Below are positions 49,501-62,217 of a stretch of DNA of 64,000 bases, in pieces. Every line of letters begins with the position of its first letter. The stretch's first letter is position 1. Source of the stretch: Euonymus europaeus (lineage: Eukaryota; Streptophyta; Magnoliopsida; Celastrales; Celastraceae); contig OY756958.1 of NCBI GenBank assembly GCA_963580455.1, positions 1,190,501 through 1,254,500 on the forward strand, written 5' to 3'. Below the pieces are notes generated by a model that saw nothing but the letters and a program-made list of their open reading frames with translations, searched no databases and was not told the DNA's origin. A program made the position numbers and the translations under genes.

Positions 49501-50187
49501 CGTTGACTCCGAGTTCTGAATTCGGTGATTTTAGGCTTCATTTCACACTACTCTTCGAGCTCTACAATCCTGGCGTTCTAGTTTTTTATTTCAGAACTCG
49601 TGGCTAGTAGGTCTCGTTTCACTTTGTTAGCCGTGAAATGTGGTTTCTGCACGTAAACGGTTTTCTAAATATCCGTTGACTCCGAGTTCTGAATTTGGTG
49701 ATTTTTAGCTTGATTTCACACTACTTTTCGAGCTCTGATATCCTGGCATTTCGGTTTTTTATTTCAGAACTCGTGGCTAGTAGGTCTCGTTTCACGTAGT
49801 TAGCCGCGAAATGTAGTTTCTGCAAGTAAACGGTTTTCTAAATATCCGTTGACTCCGAGTTCTGAATTCGGTGATTTTTATCTTGATTCCACACTACTTT
49901 TCGAGCTCTGATATCCTGGCATTTCGGTTTTTTATTTCAAAACTCGTGGCTAGTAGGTCTCGTTTCACGTAGTTAGCCGCGAAATGTGGTTTCTGCACGT
50001 AAACGGCTTTCTGAATATCCGTTGACTCCGAGTTCTGAATTCGGTGATTTTAGGCTTGATTTCACACTACTCTTCGAGCTCTACAATCCTGGCATTCCGG
50101 TTTTTGATTTCAGAACTCGTGGCTAGTAGGTATCGTTTCACATTGTTAGCCGTGAAATGTGGTTTCTGCACGTAAACGATTTTCTTA
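46559..50187. repeat. 21-monomer higher-order repeat, copy B (3,629 bp)
   Basis: This is the second copy. Matched markers include atcctggcat at 43001 and 46630, and cacgaagtttgcc units near 44955 and 48584, all at +3,629 bp. Private changes: ggatatttat near 48371 and gtttcattacg near 50336 just after its end. Copy B has normal ggttttttatttcaaaactcgtggctag near 49925, where copy A carries a patched sequence. Confidence 0.92.
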
Positions 50188-51450
50188 ATATCCGTTGACT
50201 CCGAGTTCTGAATTCGGTGATTTTTCGCTTGATTTCACACTACTTTTCGAGCTCTACAATCCTGGCATTTTGGATTTTTATTTCAGAACTCGTGGATAGT
50301 AGGTCTCGTTTCACCTAGTTAGCCGCGAAATGTGGTTTCATTACGTAAACGGTTTTATGAATATCCGTTCACTCCGAGTTCTGAATTTGGTTATTTTTAG
50401 CTTGATTTCACACTACTTTTCGAGCTCTATAATCCTGGCATTCCGGTTTTTGATTTCACAACTCGTGGCTAGTAGGTTTTATTTCACGTAGTTAGCCGCG
50501 AAATGTGGTTTCTGCACATAAACGGTTTTCTGAATATCCGTTGACTACGAGTTCTGAATTCGGTGATTTTTAGCTTGATTTCACACTAATTTTCGAGCTC
50601 TACAATCCTGGCATTCCGGTTTTTGATTTCAGAACTCGTGGCAAGTAGGTCTCGTTTCACGTAGTTAGCCGCGAAATGTGGTTTCTGCAAGTAAATGGTT
50701 TTCTGAATATCCGTTGACTCCGAGTTCTGAATTCGGTGATTTTTAGCTTGATTTCACACTACTCTTCGAGCTCTACAATCCTGGCGTTCCGGTTTTTGAT
50801 TTCAGAACTCGTGGCTAGTAGGTATCGTTTCACATTGTTAGCCGTGAAATGTGGTTTCTGCACGTAAACGATTTTCTTAATATCCGTTGACTCCGAGTTC
50901 TGAATTCGGTGATTTTTCGCTTGATTTCACACTACTTTTCGAGCTCTACAATCCTGGCATTTTGGATTTTTATTTCAGAACTCGTGGATAGTAGGTCTCG
51001 TTTCACCTAGTTAGCCGCGAAATGTGGTTTCTTTACGTAAACGGTTTTATGAATATCCGTTCACTCCGAGTTCTGAATTTGGTTATTTTTAGCTTGATTT
51101 CACACTACTTTTCGAGCTCTATAATCCTGGCATTCCGGTTTTTGATTTCACAACTCGTGGCTAGTAGGTTTTATTTCACGTAGTTAGCCGCGAAATGTGG
51201 TTTCTGCACATAAACGGTTTTCTGAATATCCGTTGACTACGAGTTCTGAATTTGGTGATTTTTAGCTTGATTTCACACTAATTTTCGAGCTCTACAATCC
51301 TGGCGTTCCGGTTTTTGATTTCAGAACTCGTGGCAAGTAGGTCTCGTTTCACGTAGTTAGCCGCGAAATGTGGTTTCTGCAAGTAAATGGTTTTCTGAAT
51401 ATCCGTTGACTCCGAGTTCTGAATTCGGTGATTTTTAGCTTGATTTCACA
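50070..51450. repeat. 4-monomer duplication at the B/C boundary
   Basis: cattgttagc with aggtatcg occurs at 50141 and 50833, exactly 692 bp apart. The four ordered units (aggtatcg; cgtggatag with ttcactccgag; ggttttattt with cacataaacgg; caagtagg with tgcaag and aaatgg) are repeated with few differences (ggcattcc or ggcgttcc tails, ctcggtg or tttggtg). Confidence 0.88.
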
Positions 51451-54010
51451 CTACATTTCGAGCTCTACAATCCTGGCGTTCCGGTTTTTTATTTCAGAAC
51501 TCGTGGCTAGTAGGTCTCGTTTCACGTAGTTAGCCGCGAAATGTGGTTTCTGCACGTAAACGGTTTTCTTAATATCCGTTGACTCCGAGTTCTGAATTCG
51601 GTGATTTTTAGCTTGATTTCACACTACTTTTCGAGCTCTGCAATCCTGGCTTTTCGGTTTTCGATTTCAGAACATGTGGCTAGTAGGTCTCGTTTCACGT
51701 AGTTAGCCACGAAATGTGGTTTCTGCACGTAAACGGTTTTCTTAATATCCGTTGACTCCGAGTTCTGAATTCGGTGATTTTTAGCTTGATTTCACACTAA
51801 TTTTCGAGCTCTGCAATCCTGGCTTTTCGGTTTTCGATTTCAGAACATGTGGCTAGTAGGTCTCGTTTCACGTAGTTAGCCACGAAATGTGGTTTCTGCA
51901 CGTAAACGGTTTTTTTATATCCGTTGACTCCGAGTTCTGAATTCGGTGATTTTTAGCTTGATTTCACACTAATTTTCGAGCTCTGCAATCCTGGCGTTCT
52001 GGTTTTTGATTTCAGAACTTGTGGCTAGTACGTCTTATTTCACGTATTTAGCCGCGAAATGTGATTTCTGCACGTAAACGGTTTTCTGAATATCCGTTGA
52101 CTCCGAGTTCTGAATTCGGTGAGCTTTTGCTTGATTTCACACTACTTTTCGAACTCTACAATCCTGGCATTCCGGTTTTTGATTTCCGAACTCGTGGCTA
52201 GTAGGTCTCGTTTCACGTAGTTAGCCGCGAAATGTGGTTTCTGCAAGTAAACGGTTTTCTGAATATCCGTTGACTCCGAGTTCTGAATTCGGTGATTTTT
52301 AGCTTGATTTCACACTACTTTTCGAGCTCTGATATCCTGGTGTTTCGTTTTTTATTTCAGAACTCGTGGCTAGTAGGTCTCGTTTCACGTAGTTAGCCGC
52401 GAAATGTGGTTTCTGCACGTAAACGGCTTTCTGAATATCCGTTGACTCCGAGTTCTGAATTCGGTGATTTTAGGCTTGATTTCACACTACTCTTCGAGCT
52501 CTACAATCCTGGTGTTCTGGTTTTTTATTTCAGAACTCGTGCCTAGTAGGTCTCGTTTCACTTTGTTAGCCGTGAAATGTGGTTTCTGCACGTAAACGGT
52601 TTTCTTAATATCCGTTGACTCCGAGTTCTGAATTCGGTGATTTTTAGCTCAATTTCACACTACTTTTCGAGCTCTACAATCCAGGAATTTTGGATTTTTA
52701 TTTCAGAACTCGTGGCTAGTAGGTCTCGTTTCACCTAGTTAGCCGCGAAATGTGGTTTCTTTACGTAAACGGTTTTATGAATATCCGTTGACTCCGAGTT
52801 CTGAATTTGGTGATTTTTAGCTTGATTTCACACTACTTTTCGAGCTCTGATATCCTGGCATTTCGGTTTTTTATTTCAGAACTCGTGGCTACTAGGTCTC
52901 GTTTCACGAAGTTAGCCGCGAAATGTGGTTTCTGCACATAAACGGTTTTATGAATATCCGTTGACTCCGAGTTCTGAATTCGGTGATTTTAGGCTTGATT
53001 TCACTGTAATTTTCCAGCTCTACAATCCTGGCGTTCTGGTTTTTTATTTCAGAACTCGTGGCTAGTAGGTCTCGTTTCACGTAGTTAGCCGGGAAATGTG
53101 GTTTCTGCACGTAAACGGCTTTCTGAATATCCGTTGACTCCGAGTTCTGAATTCGGTGATTTTAGGCTTGATTTCACACTACTCTTCGAGCTCTACAATC
53201 CTGGCGTTCTGGTTTTTTATTTCAGAACTCGTGGCTAGTAGGTCTCGTTTCACTTTGTTAGCCGTGAAATATGGTTTCTGCACGTAAACGGTTTTCTAAA
53301 TATCCGTTGACTCCGAGTTCTAAATTCGGTGATTTTTAGCTTGATTTCACACTACTTTTCGAGCTCTACAATCCTGGCATTTTGGATTTTATTTCAGAAC
53401 TCGTGGCTAGTAGGTCTCGTTTCACCTAATTAGCCGCGAAATGTGGTTTCTTTACGTAAACGGTTTTATGAATATCCGTTTACTCTGAGTTCTGAATTTG
53501 GTTATTTTTAGCTTGATTTCACACTACTTTTCGAGCTCTATAATCCTAGCATTCCGGTTTTTGATTTCACAACTCGTGGCTAGTAGGTCTTATTTCACGT
53601 AGTTAGCCGCGAAATGTTGTTTCTGCACATAAACGGTTTTCTGAATATCAGTTGACTACGAGTTCTGAATTCGGTGATTTTTTGCTTGATTTCACACTAA
53701 TTTTCGAGCTCTACAATCCTGGGGTTCCGGTTTTTGATTTCAGAACTCGTGGCAAGTAGGTCTCGTTTCACGTAGTTAGCCGCGAAATGTGGTTTCATCA
53801 CGTAAACGGCTTTCTGAATATCCGTTGACTCGAGTTCTGAATTCGGTGATTTTAGGCTTCATTTCACACTACTCTTCGAGCTCTACAATCCTGGCGTTCT
53901 GGTTTTTTATTTCAGAACTCGTGGCTAGTAGGTCTCGTTTCACTTTGTTAGCCGTGAAATGTGGTTTCTGCACGTAAACGGTTTTCTAAATATCCGTTGA
54001 CTCCGAGTTC
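50188..54010. repeat. 21-monomer higher-order repeat, copy C, enlarged then truncated
   Basis: The third copy starts with atcctggcat at 50259 (+3,629 from copy B). An internal 692-bp duplication repeats the first four monomers (atcctggcat again at 50951), so later markers sit at about +4,320 from copy B (cacgaagttagcc near 52906). Near 51.7-52.0 kb one monomer is replaced by a second gaacatgtgg unit. A 1-bp deletion gives gttgactcgag near 53826. It leaves the HOR series near 54010, where gattttttgc replaces the expected tttggtgat unit. Confidence 0.9.
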
Positions 54011-55134
54011 TGAATTCGGTGATTTTTTGCTTGATTTCACACTACTTTTCGAGCTCTACAATCCTGGAATTTTGGATTTTATTTCAGAACTCGTGGCTAG
54101 TAGGTCTCGTTTCACCTAGTTAGCCGCAAAATGTGGTTTCTTTACGTAAACGGTTTTATGAATATCCGTTTACTCCGAGTTCTGAATTTGGTGATTTTTA
54201 GCTTGATTTCACACTACTTTTCGAGCTCTATAATCCTGGCATTCCGGTTTTTGATTTCACAACTCGTGGCTAGTAGGTCTCGTTTCACGTAGTTAGCCGC
54301 GAAATGTGGTTTCTGCACGTAAACGACTTTCTGAATATCCGTTGACTCCGAGTTCTGAATTCGGTGATTTTGGGCTTCATTTCACACTACTCTTCGAGCT
54401 CTACAATCCTGGCGTTTCGGATTTTGATTTCGGAACTCGTGGCTAGTTGGTCTCGTTTCACCTAGTTAGCCGCGAAATGTGGTTTCTTTACGTAAACGTT
54501 TTTATGAATATCCGTTGACTCCGAGTTCTGAATTCTGTGATTTTTAGCTTTTTTTCGCATCACTTTTCGAGCTCTACAATCCTGGCGTTCCGGTTTTTGA
54601 TTTCAGAACTCGTGGCTAGTAGGTCTCGTTTCACGTAGTTAGCCGCGAAATGTGGTTTCTGCACGTAAACGGCTTTCTGAATATCTGTTGACTCCGAGTT
54701 CTGAATTCGGTGATTTTAGGCTTGATTTCACACTACTCTTCGAGCTCTACAATCCTGGCGTTCTGGTTTTTTATTTCAGAACTCGTGGCTAGTAGGTCTC
54801 GTTTCACTTTGTTAGCCGTGAAATGTGGTTTCTGCACGTAAACGGTTTTCTAAATATCCGTTGACTCCGAGTTCTGAATTCGGTGATTTTTAGCTTGAGT
54901 TCACACTACTTTTCGAGCTCTACAATCCTGGCATTTTGGATTTTTATTTCAGAACTCGTGGCTAGTAGGTCTCGTCTCACCTAGTTAGCCGCGAAATGTG
55001 GTTTCTTTACGTAAACGTTTTTATGAATATCCGTTGACTCCGAGTTCTGAATTCTGTGATTTTTAGCTTTTTTTCGCATCGCTTTTCGAGCTCTACAATC
55101 CTGGCGTTCCGGTTTTTGATTTCAGAACTCGTGG
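54011..55134. repeat. Partial 6-monomer-type units
   Basis: Units with ctagttgg, cacctag, cgtttttatg and tttcgcatcac (from 54433), cggctttctg, and cactttgttagccgtg with ctaaat are the same types that form the regular 6-monomer HOR at 58.4-62.2 kb; 54433 to 58931 is 26 monomers. The monomer from 54962 has a private ctcgtctcacc and cgcatcgc. This may be an outlying or ancestral part of that HOR. Confidence 0.75.
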
Positions 55135-56470
55135 CTAGTAGGTCTCGTTTCACGTAGTTAGCCGTGAAATGTGGTTTCTGCATGAAAACGGTTTTCTTAA
55201 TATCCGTTGACTCCGAGTTCTGAATTCGGTGATTTTTAGCTTTATTTCACACTACTTTTCGAGGTCTACAATCCTGGCGTTCCGGTTTTTGATTTTTAGA
55301 ACTCATGGCTAGTAGGTCTTATTTCACGTAGTTAGCCGCGAAATGTGATTTCTGTAAGTAAACGGTTTTCTGAATATCCGTTGACTCCGAGTTCTGAATT
55401 CTGTGATTTTTACCTTGATTTCACACTACTTTTCGAGCTCTGATATCCTGGCATTTCGGTTTTTTATTTCAGAACTCGTGGCTACTAGGTCTCGTTTCAC
55501 GTAGTTAGCCGCGAAATGTGGTTTCTGCACGTAAACGGTTTTATGAATATCCGTTGACTCCGAGTTCTGAATTCGGTGATTTTTTGCTTGATTTCACACT
55601 ACTTTTCCAGCTCTACAATCCTGGCGTTCCGGTTTTTGATTTCAGAACTCGTGGCTAGTAGGTCTCGTTTCACGTAGTTAGCCGCGAAATGTGGTTTCTG
55701 TACGTAAACGGTTTTCTGAATATCCGTTGAATCCGAGTTCTGAATTCGGTGATTTTTTGCTTGATTTCACACTACATTTCGAGCTCTACAATCCTGGCAT
55801 TCCGGTTTTTGATTTCAGAACTCGTGGCTAGTAGGTCTCGTTTCACGTAGTTAGCCGCGAAATGTGGTTTCTGCACGTAAACGGTTTTCTGAATATCCGT
55901 TGACTCCGAGTTCTGAATTCGTTGATTTTTAGCTTGATTTCACACTACATTTCGAGCTCTACAATCCTGGCGTTCCGGTTTTTTATTTCAGAACTCGTGG
56001 CTAGTAGGTCTCGATTCACGTAGTTAGCCGCAAAATGCGGTTTCTGCACGTAAACGGTTTTCTTAATATCCGTTGACTCCGAGTTCTGAATTCGGTGATT
56101 TTTAGCTTTATTTCACACTACTTTTCGAGCTCTGCAATCCTGGCATTTCGGTTTTCGATTTCAGAACACGTGGCTAGTAGGTCTCGTTTCACGTAGTTAG
56201 CCACAAAATGTGGTTTCTGCACGTAAACGGTTTTTTTATATCCGTTGACTCCGAGTTCTGAATTTTGTGATTTTTAGCTTGATTTCGCACTAATTTTCGA
56301 GCTCTACAATCCTGGAGTTTCGGATTTTGATTTCGGAACTCGTGGCTAGTAGGTCTCGTTTCACCTAGTTAGCCGCGAAATGTGGTTTCTTTACGTAAAC
56401 GGTTTTATGAATATCCGTTGACTCCGAGTTCTGAATTCTGTGATTTTTAGCTTTTTTTCACAGTACTTTT
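55135..56470. repeat. Flanking duplication, copy 1
   Basis: The series starting with tgcatgaaaacgg, then catggctag with taccttg and gatatcc, ctactagg with ttatgaat, two near-consensus units, a tcgattcacg, atgcggtttc unit, and a gaacacgtgg unit with gccacaaaatg (56211) recurs at 62218. The offset is 7,083 bp at the left and 7,255 bp at gccacaaaatg, because this copy lacks one monomer: the tcgattcacg unit is fused directly to the tctgcaatcc tail. Confidence 0.85.
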
Positions 56471-58411
56471 CCAGCTCTACAATCCTGGCATTCTGGTTTT
56501 TTTATTTCAGAACTCGTGGCTAGTAGGTCTCGTTTCACGTAGTTAGCCGCGAAATGTGGTTTCTGCACGTAAACGGCTTTCTGAATATCCGTTGACTCCG
56601 AGTTCTGAATTCGGTGATTTTAGGCTTGATTTCACACTACTTTTCGAGCTCTACAATCCTGGCGTTCCGGTTTTTTATTTCAGAACTCGTGGCTAGTAGG
56701 TCTCGTTTCACTTTGTTAGCCGTGAAATGTGGTTTCTGCACGTAAACGGTTTTCTTAATATCCGTTGACTCCGAGTTCTGAATTCGGTGATTTTTAGCTT
56801 GATTTCACACTACTTTTCGAGCTCTACAATCCTGTAATTTTGGATTTTTATTTCAGAACTCGTGGCTAGTAGGTCTCGTTTCACCTAGTTAGCCGCGAAA
56901 TGTGGTTTCTTTACGTAAACGGTTTTATGAATATCCGTTGACTCCGAGTTCTGAATTTGGTGATTTTTAGCTTGATTTCACACTACTTTTCGAGCTCTAT
57001 AATCCCGGCATTCCGGTTTTTGATTTCACAACTCGTGGCTAGTAGGTCTTATTTCACGTAGTTAGCCGCGAAATGTGGTCTCTGCACATAAATGGTTTTC
57101 TGAATATCCGTTGACTACGAGTTCTGAATTCGGTGATTTTTAGCTTGATTTCACACTAATTTTCGAGCTCTACAATCCTGGCGTTCCAGTTTTTGATTTC
57201 AGAACTCGTGGCAAGTAGGTCTCGTTTCACGTAGTTAGCCGCGAAATGTGGTTTCTGCACGTAAACGGTTTTCTTAATATCCGTTGACTCCGAGTTCTGA
57301 ATTTGCTGATTTTTTGCTTGATTTCACACTAATTTTCGAGCTCTACAATCCTGGCGTTTCGGATTTTGATTTCGGAACTCGTGGCTAGTAGGTCTCGTTT
57401 CACCTAGTTAGCCGCGAAATGTGGTTTGTTTACGTAAACGGTTTTATGAATATTCGTTGACTCCGAGTTCTGAATTCTGTGATTTTTAGCTTTTTTCACA
57501 TCACTTTTCGAGCTCTACAATCCTGGCATTCCGGTTTTTGATTTCAGAACTCGTGGCTAGTAGGTCTCGTTTCACGTAGTTAGCCGCGAAATGTGGTTTC
57601 TGCACGTAAACGGTTTTCTTAATATCCGTTGACTCCGAGTTCTGAATTCGGTGATTTTTGGCTTGATTTCACAGTACTTTTCCAGCTCTACAATCCTGGC
57701 GTTCCGGTTTTTTATTTCAGAACTCGTGGCTAGAAGGTCTCGTTTCACGTAGTTAGCCGCGAAATGTGGTTTCTGCAAGTAAACGGTTTTCTGAATATCC
57801 GTTGACTCCGAGTTCTGAATTCGGTGATTTTTAGCTTGATTTCACACTACATTTCGAGCTCTACAATCCTGGCATTCCGTTTTTTGATTTCAGAACTCGT
57901 GGCTAGTAGGTCTCGTTTCACGTAGTTAGCCGCGAAATGTGGTTTCTGCATGTAAACGGTTTTCTGAATATCCGTTGACTCCGAGTTCTGAATTCGGTGA
58001 TTTTTAGCTTGATTTCACACTACATTTCGATCTCTACAATCCTGGCGTTCCGGTTTTTTATTTCAGAAATCGTGCCTAGTAGGTCTCGATTTACGTAGTT
58101 AGCCGCGAAATGCGGTTTCTGCACGTAAACGGCTTTCTGAATATCCGTTGACTCCGAGTTCTGAATTCGGCGATTTTAGGCTTCATTTCACACTACTCTT
58201 CGAGCTCTACAATCCTGGCGTTCCGGTTTTTTTTTTCAGAACTCGTGGCTAGTAGGTCTTATTTCACGTAGTTAGCCGCGAAATGTGGTTTCTGCACGTA
58301 AACGGTTTTCTTAATATCCGTTGAATCCGAGTTCTGAATTCGGTGATTTTTAGCTTGATTTCACACTACTTTTCGAGCTCTGCAATCCCGGCATTTTGGA
58401 TTTTTATTTCG
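56471..58411. repeat. Mosaic between flanking duplication and 6-monomer HOR
   Basis: Contents: cggctttctg and cactttg units, a cctgtaatttt unit, cacaactcg with ggtctctgcac, caagtagg with tttgctgat, a tttgtttacg unit with tattcgttgac, then near-consensus units at 57.55-58.06 kb (including cgatctctac near 58028) and a tcgatttacg, atgcgg unit. Satellite throughout. Confidence 0.7.
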
Positions 58412-61400
58412 GAACTCGTGGCTAGTAGGTCTCGTTTCACCTAGTTAGCCGCGAAATGTGGTTTCTTTACGTAAACGGTTTTATGAATATCCGTTTACTC
58501 CGAGTTCTGAATTTGGTGATTTTTAGCTTGATTTCACACAACTTTTCGAGCTCTATAATCCTGGCATTCCGGTTTTTGATTTCACAACTCGTGGCTAGTA
58601 GGTCTTATTTCACGTAGTTAGCCGCGAAATGTTGTTTCTGCACATAAACGGTTTTCTGAATATCCGTTGACTACGAGTTCTGAATTCGGTGATTTTTTGC
58701 TTGATTTCACACTAATTTTCGAGCTCTACAATCCTGGGGTTCCGGTTTTTGATTTCAGAACTCGTGGCAAGTAGGTCTCGTTTCACGTAGTTAGCCGCGA
58801 AATGTGGTTTCTGCACGTAAACGGTTTTCTTAATATCCGTTGACTCCGAGTTCTGAATTTGCTGATTTTTTGCTTGATTTCACACTACTTTTCGAGCTCT
58901 ACAATCCTGGCGTTTCGGATTTTGATTTCGGAACTCGTGGCTAGTTGGTCTCGTTTCACCTAGTTAGCCGCAAAATGTGGTTTCTTTACGTAAACGTTTT
59001 TATGAATATCCGTTGACTCCGAGTTCTGAATTCTGTGATTTTTAGCTTTTTTCGCATCACTTTTCGAGCTCTACAATCCTGGCGTTCCGGTTTTTGATTT
59101 CAGAACTCGTGGCTAGTAGGTCTCGTTTCACGTAGTTAACCGCGAAATGTGGTTTCTGCACATAAACGGCTTTTTGAATATCCGTTGACTCCGAGTTCTG
59201 AATTCGGTGATTTTAGGCTTTATTTCACACTACTCTTCGAGCTCTATAATCCTGGCGTTCTGGTTTTTTATTTCAGAACTCGTGGCTAGTAGGTCTCTTT
59301 TCACTTTGTTAGCCGTGAAATGTGGTTTCTGCACGTAAACGGTTTTCTAAATATCCGTTGACTCTGAGTTCTGAATTCGGTGATTTTTAGTTTGATTTCA
59401 CACTACTTTTCGAGCTCTACAATCCTGGCATTTTGGATTTTAATTTCAGAACTCGTGGCTAGTAGGTCTCGTTTCACCTAGTTAGCCGCGAAATGTGGTT
59501 TTTTTTACGTAAACGGTTTTATGAATATCCGTTTACTCCGAGTTCTGAATTTGGTGATTTTTAGCTTGATTTCACACTACTTTTCGAGCTCTATAATCCT
59601 GGCATTCCGGTTTTTGATTTCACAACTCGTGGCTAGTAGGTCTTATTTCACGTAGTTAGCCGCGAAATGTTGTTTCTGCACATAAACGCTTTTCTGAATA
59701 TCCGTTGACTACGAGTTCTGAATTCGGTGATTTTTTGCTTGATTTCACACTAATTTTCGAGCTCTACAATCCTGGGGTTCCGGTTTTTGATTTCAGAACT
59801 CGTGGCAAGTAGGTCTCGTTTCACGTAGTTAGCCGCGAAATGTGGTTTCTGCACGTAAACGGTTTTCTTAATATCCGTTGACTCCGAGTTCTGAATTTGC
59901 TGATTTTTTGCTTGATTTCACACTACTTTTCGAGCTCTACAATCCTGGCGTTTCGGATTTTGATTTCGGAACTCGTGGCTAGTTGGTCTCGTTTCACCTA
60001 GTTAGCCGCGAAATGTGGTTTCTTTACGTAAACGTTTTTATGAATATCCGTTGACTCCGAGTTCTGAATTCTGTGATTTTTAGCTTTTTTTCGCATCACT
60101 TTTCGAGCTCTACAATCCTGGCGTTCCGGTTTTTGATTTCAGAACTCGTGGCTAGTAGGTCTCGTTTCACGTAGTTAGCCGCGAAATGTGGTTTCTGCAC
60201 GTAAACGGCTTTTTGAATATCCGTTGACTCCGAGTTCTGAATTCGGTGATTTTAGGCTTGATTTCACACTACTCTTCGAGCTCTACAATCCTGGCGTTCT
60301 GGTTTTTTATTTCAGAACTCGTGGCTAGTAGGTCTCGTTTCACTTTGTTAGCCGTGAAATGTGGTTTCTGCACGTAAACAGTTTTCTAAATATCCGTTGA
60401 CTCCGAGTTCTGAATTCGGTGATTTTTAGCTTGATTTCGCACTACTTTTCGAGCTCTACAATCCTGGCATTTTGGATTTTTATTTCAGAACTCGTGGCTA
60501 GTAGGTCTCGTTTCACCTAGTTAGCCGCGAAATGTGGTTTCTTTACGTAAACGGTTTTATGAATATCCGTTGACTCCGAGTTCTGAATTTGGTGATTTTT
60601 AGCTTGATTTCACACTACTTTTCGAGCTCTATAATCCTGGCATTCCGGTTTTTGATTTCACAACTCGTGGCTAGTAGGTCTTATTTCACGTAGTTAGCCG
60701 CGAAATGTAGTTTCTGCACATAAACGCTTTTCTGAATATCCGTTGACTACGAGTTCTGAATTCGGTGATTTTTTGCTTGATTTCACGCTAATTTTCGAGC
60801 TCTACAATCCTGGGGTTCCGGTTTTTGATTTCAGAACTCGTGGCAAGTAGGTCTCGTTTCACGTAGTTAGCCGCGAAATGTGGTTTCTGCACGTAAACGG
60901 TTTTCTTAATATCCGTTGACTCCGAGTTCTGAATTTGCTGATTTTTTGCTTGATTTCACACTACTTTTCGAGCTCTACAATCCTGGCGTTTCGGATTTTG
61001 ATTTCGGAACTCGTGGCTAGTTGGTCTCGTTTCACCTAGTTAGCCGCGAAATGTGGTTTCTTTACGTAAACGTTTTTATGAATATCCGTTGACTCCGAGT
61101 TCTGAATTCTGTGATTTTTAGCTTTTTTTCGCATCACTTTTCGAGCTCTACAATCCTGGCGTTCCGGTTTTTGATTTCAGAACTCGTGGCTAGTAGGTCT
61201 CGTTTCACGTAGTTAGCCGCGAAATGTGGTTTCTGCACGTAAACGGCTTTTTGAATATCCGTTGACTCCGAGTTCTGAATTCGGTGATTTTAGGCTTGAT
61301 TTCACACTAATCTTCGAGCTCTACAATCCTGGCGTTCTGGTTTTTTATTTCAGAACTCGTGGCTAGTAGGTCTCGTTTCACTTTGTTAGCCGTGAAATGT

Positions 61401-62217
61401 GGTTTCTGCACGTAAACGGTTTTCTAAATATCCGTTGACTCCGAGTTCTGAATTCGGTGATTTTTAGCTTGATTTCGCACTACTTTTCGAGCTCTACAAT
61501 CCTGGCATTTTGGATTTTTATTTCAGAACTCGTGGCTAGTAGGTCTCGTTTCACCTAGTTAGCCGCGAAATGTGGTTTCTTTACGTAAACGGTTTTATGA
61601 ATATCCGTTGACTCCGAGTTCTGAATTTGGTGATTTTTAGCTTGATTTCACACTACTTTTAGAGCTCTATAATCCTGGCATTCCGGTTTTTGATTTCACA
61701 ACTCGTGGCTAGTAGGTCTTATTTCACGTAGTTAGCCGCAAAATGTTGTTTCTGCACATAAACGGTTTTCTGAATATCCGTTGACTACGAGTTCTGAATT
61801 CGGTGATTTTTTGCTTGATTTCACACTAATTTTCGAGCTCTACAATCCTGGGGTTCCGGTTTTTGATTTCAGAACTCGTGGCAAGTAGGTCTCGTTTCAC
61901 GTAGTTAGCCGCGAAATGTGGTTTCTGCACGTAAACGGTTTTCTTAATATCCGTTGACTCCGAGTTCTGAATTTACTGATTTTTTGCTTGATTTCACACT
62001 ACTTTTCGAGCTCTACAATCCTGGCGTTTCGGATTTTGATTTCGGAACTCGTGGCGAGTTGGTCTCGTTTCACCTAGTTAGCCGCGAAATGTGGTTTCTT
62101 TACGTAAACGTTTTTATGAATATCCGTTGACTCCGACTTCTGAATTCTGTGATTTTTAGCTTTTTTTCGCATCACTTTTCGAGCTCTACAATCCTGGCGT
62201 TCCGGTTTTTGATTTCA
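58412..62217. repeat. Regular 6-monomer higher-order repeat, 1,038 bp, about 3.7 copies
   Basis: The diagnostic ctagttgg unit starts at 58931, 59969, 61007 and 62045, exactly 1,038 bp (6 x 173) apart. Order: cacctag, ctttacg, ataatcc; cacaactcg, cacataaacg, gattttttgc, ggggttcc; caagtagg, tttgctgat; ctagttgg, cgtttttatg, tttcgcatcac; cggctttttg, gattttaggctt; cactttgttagccgtg, ctaaat. Copies start at 58412, 59449, 60488 and 61526. The fourth ends after four monomers at 62217. Private changes include ctctgag and tttgatttc in copy 1, gtgattt-free ttttttttacg in copy 2, and ttttagagc and gtggcgagttgg in copy 4. Confidence 0.93.

Noticed and set aside
7621..53977. Sense-strand open frames of about 62 codons at 7621-7812, 39938-40123 and 53789-53977
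   Set aside because: Same reasoning: chance frames in variant monomers, with the one at 53789 depending on a local 1-bp deletion.
42930..54010. Assembly error as the cause of the 3.6-kb triplication
   Set aside because: Not excluded, but copies A, B and C each carry private substitutions, a patch, a 692-bp insertion and a monomer swap, which a simple duplicated contig would not show.
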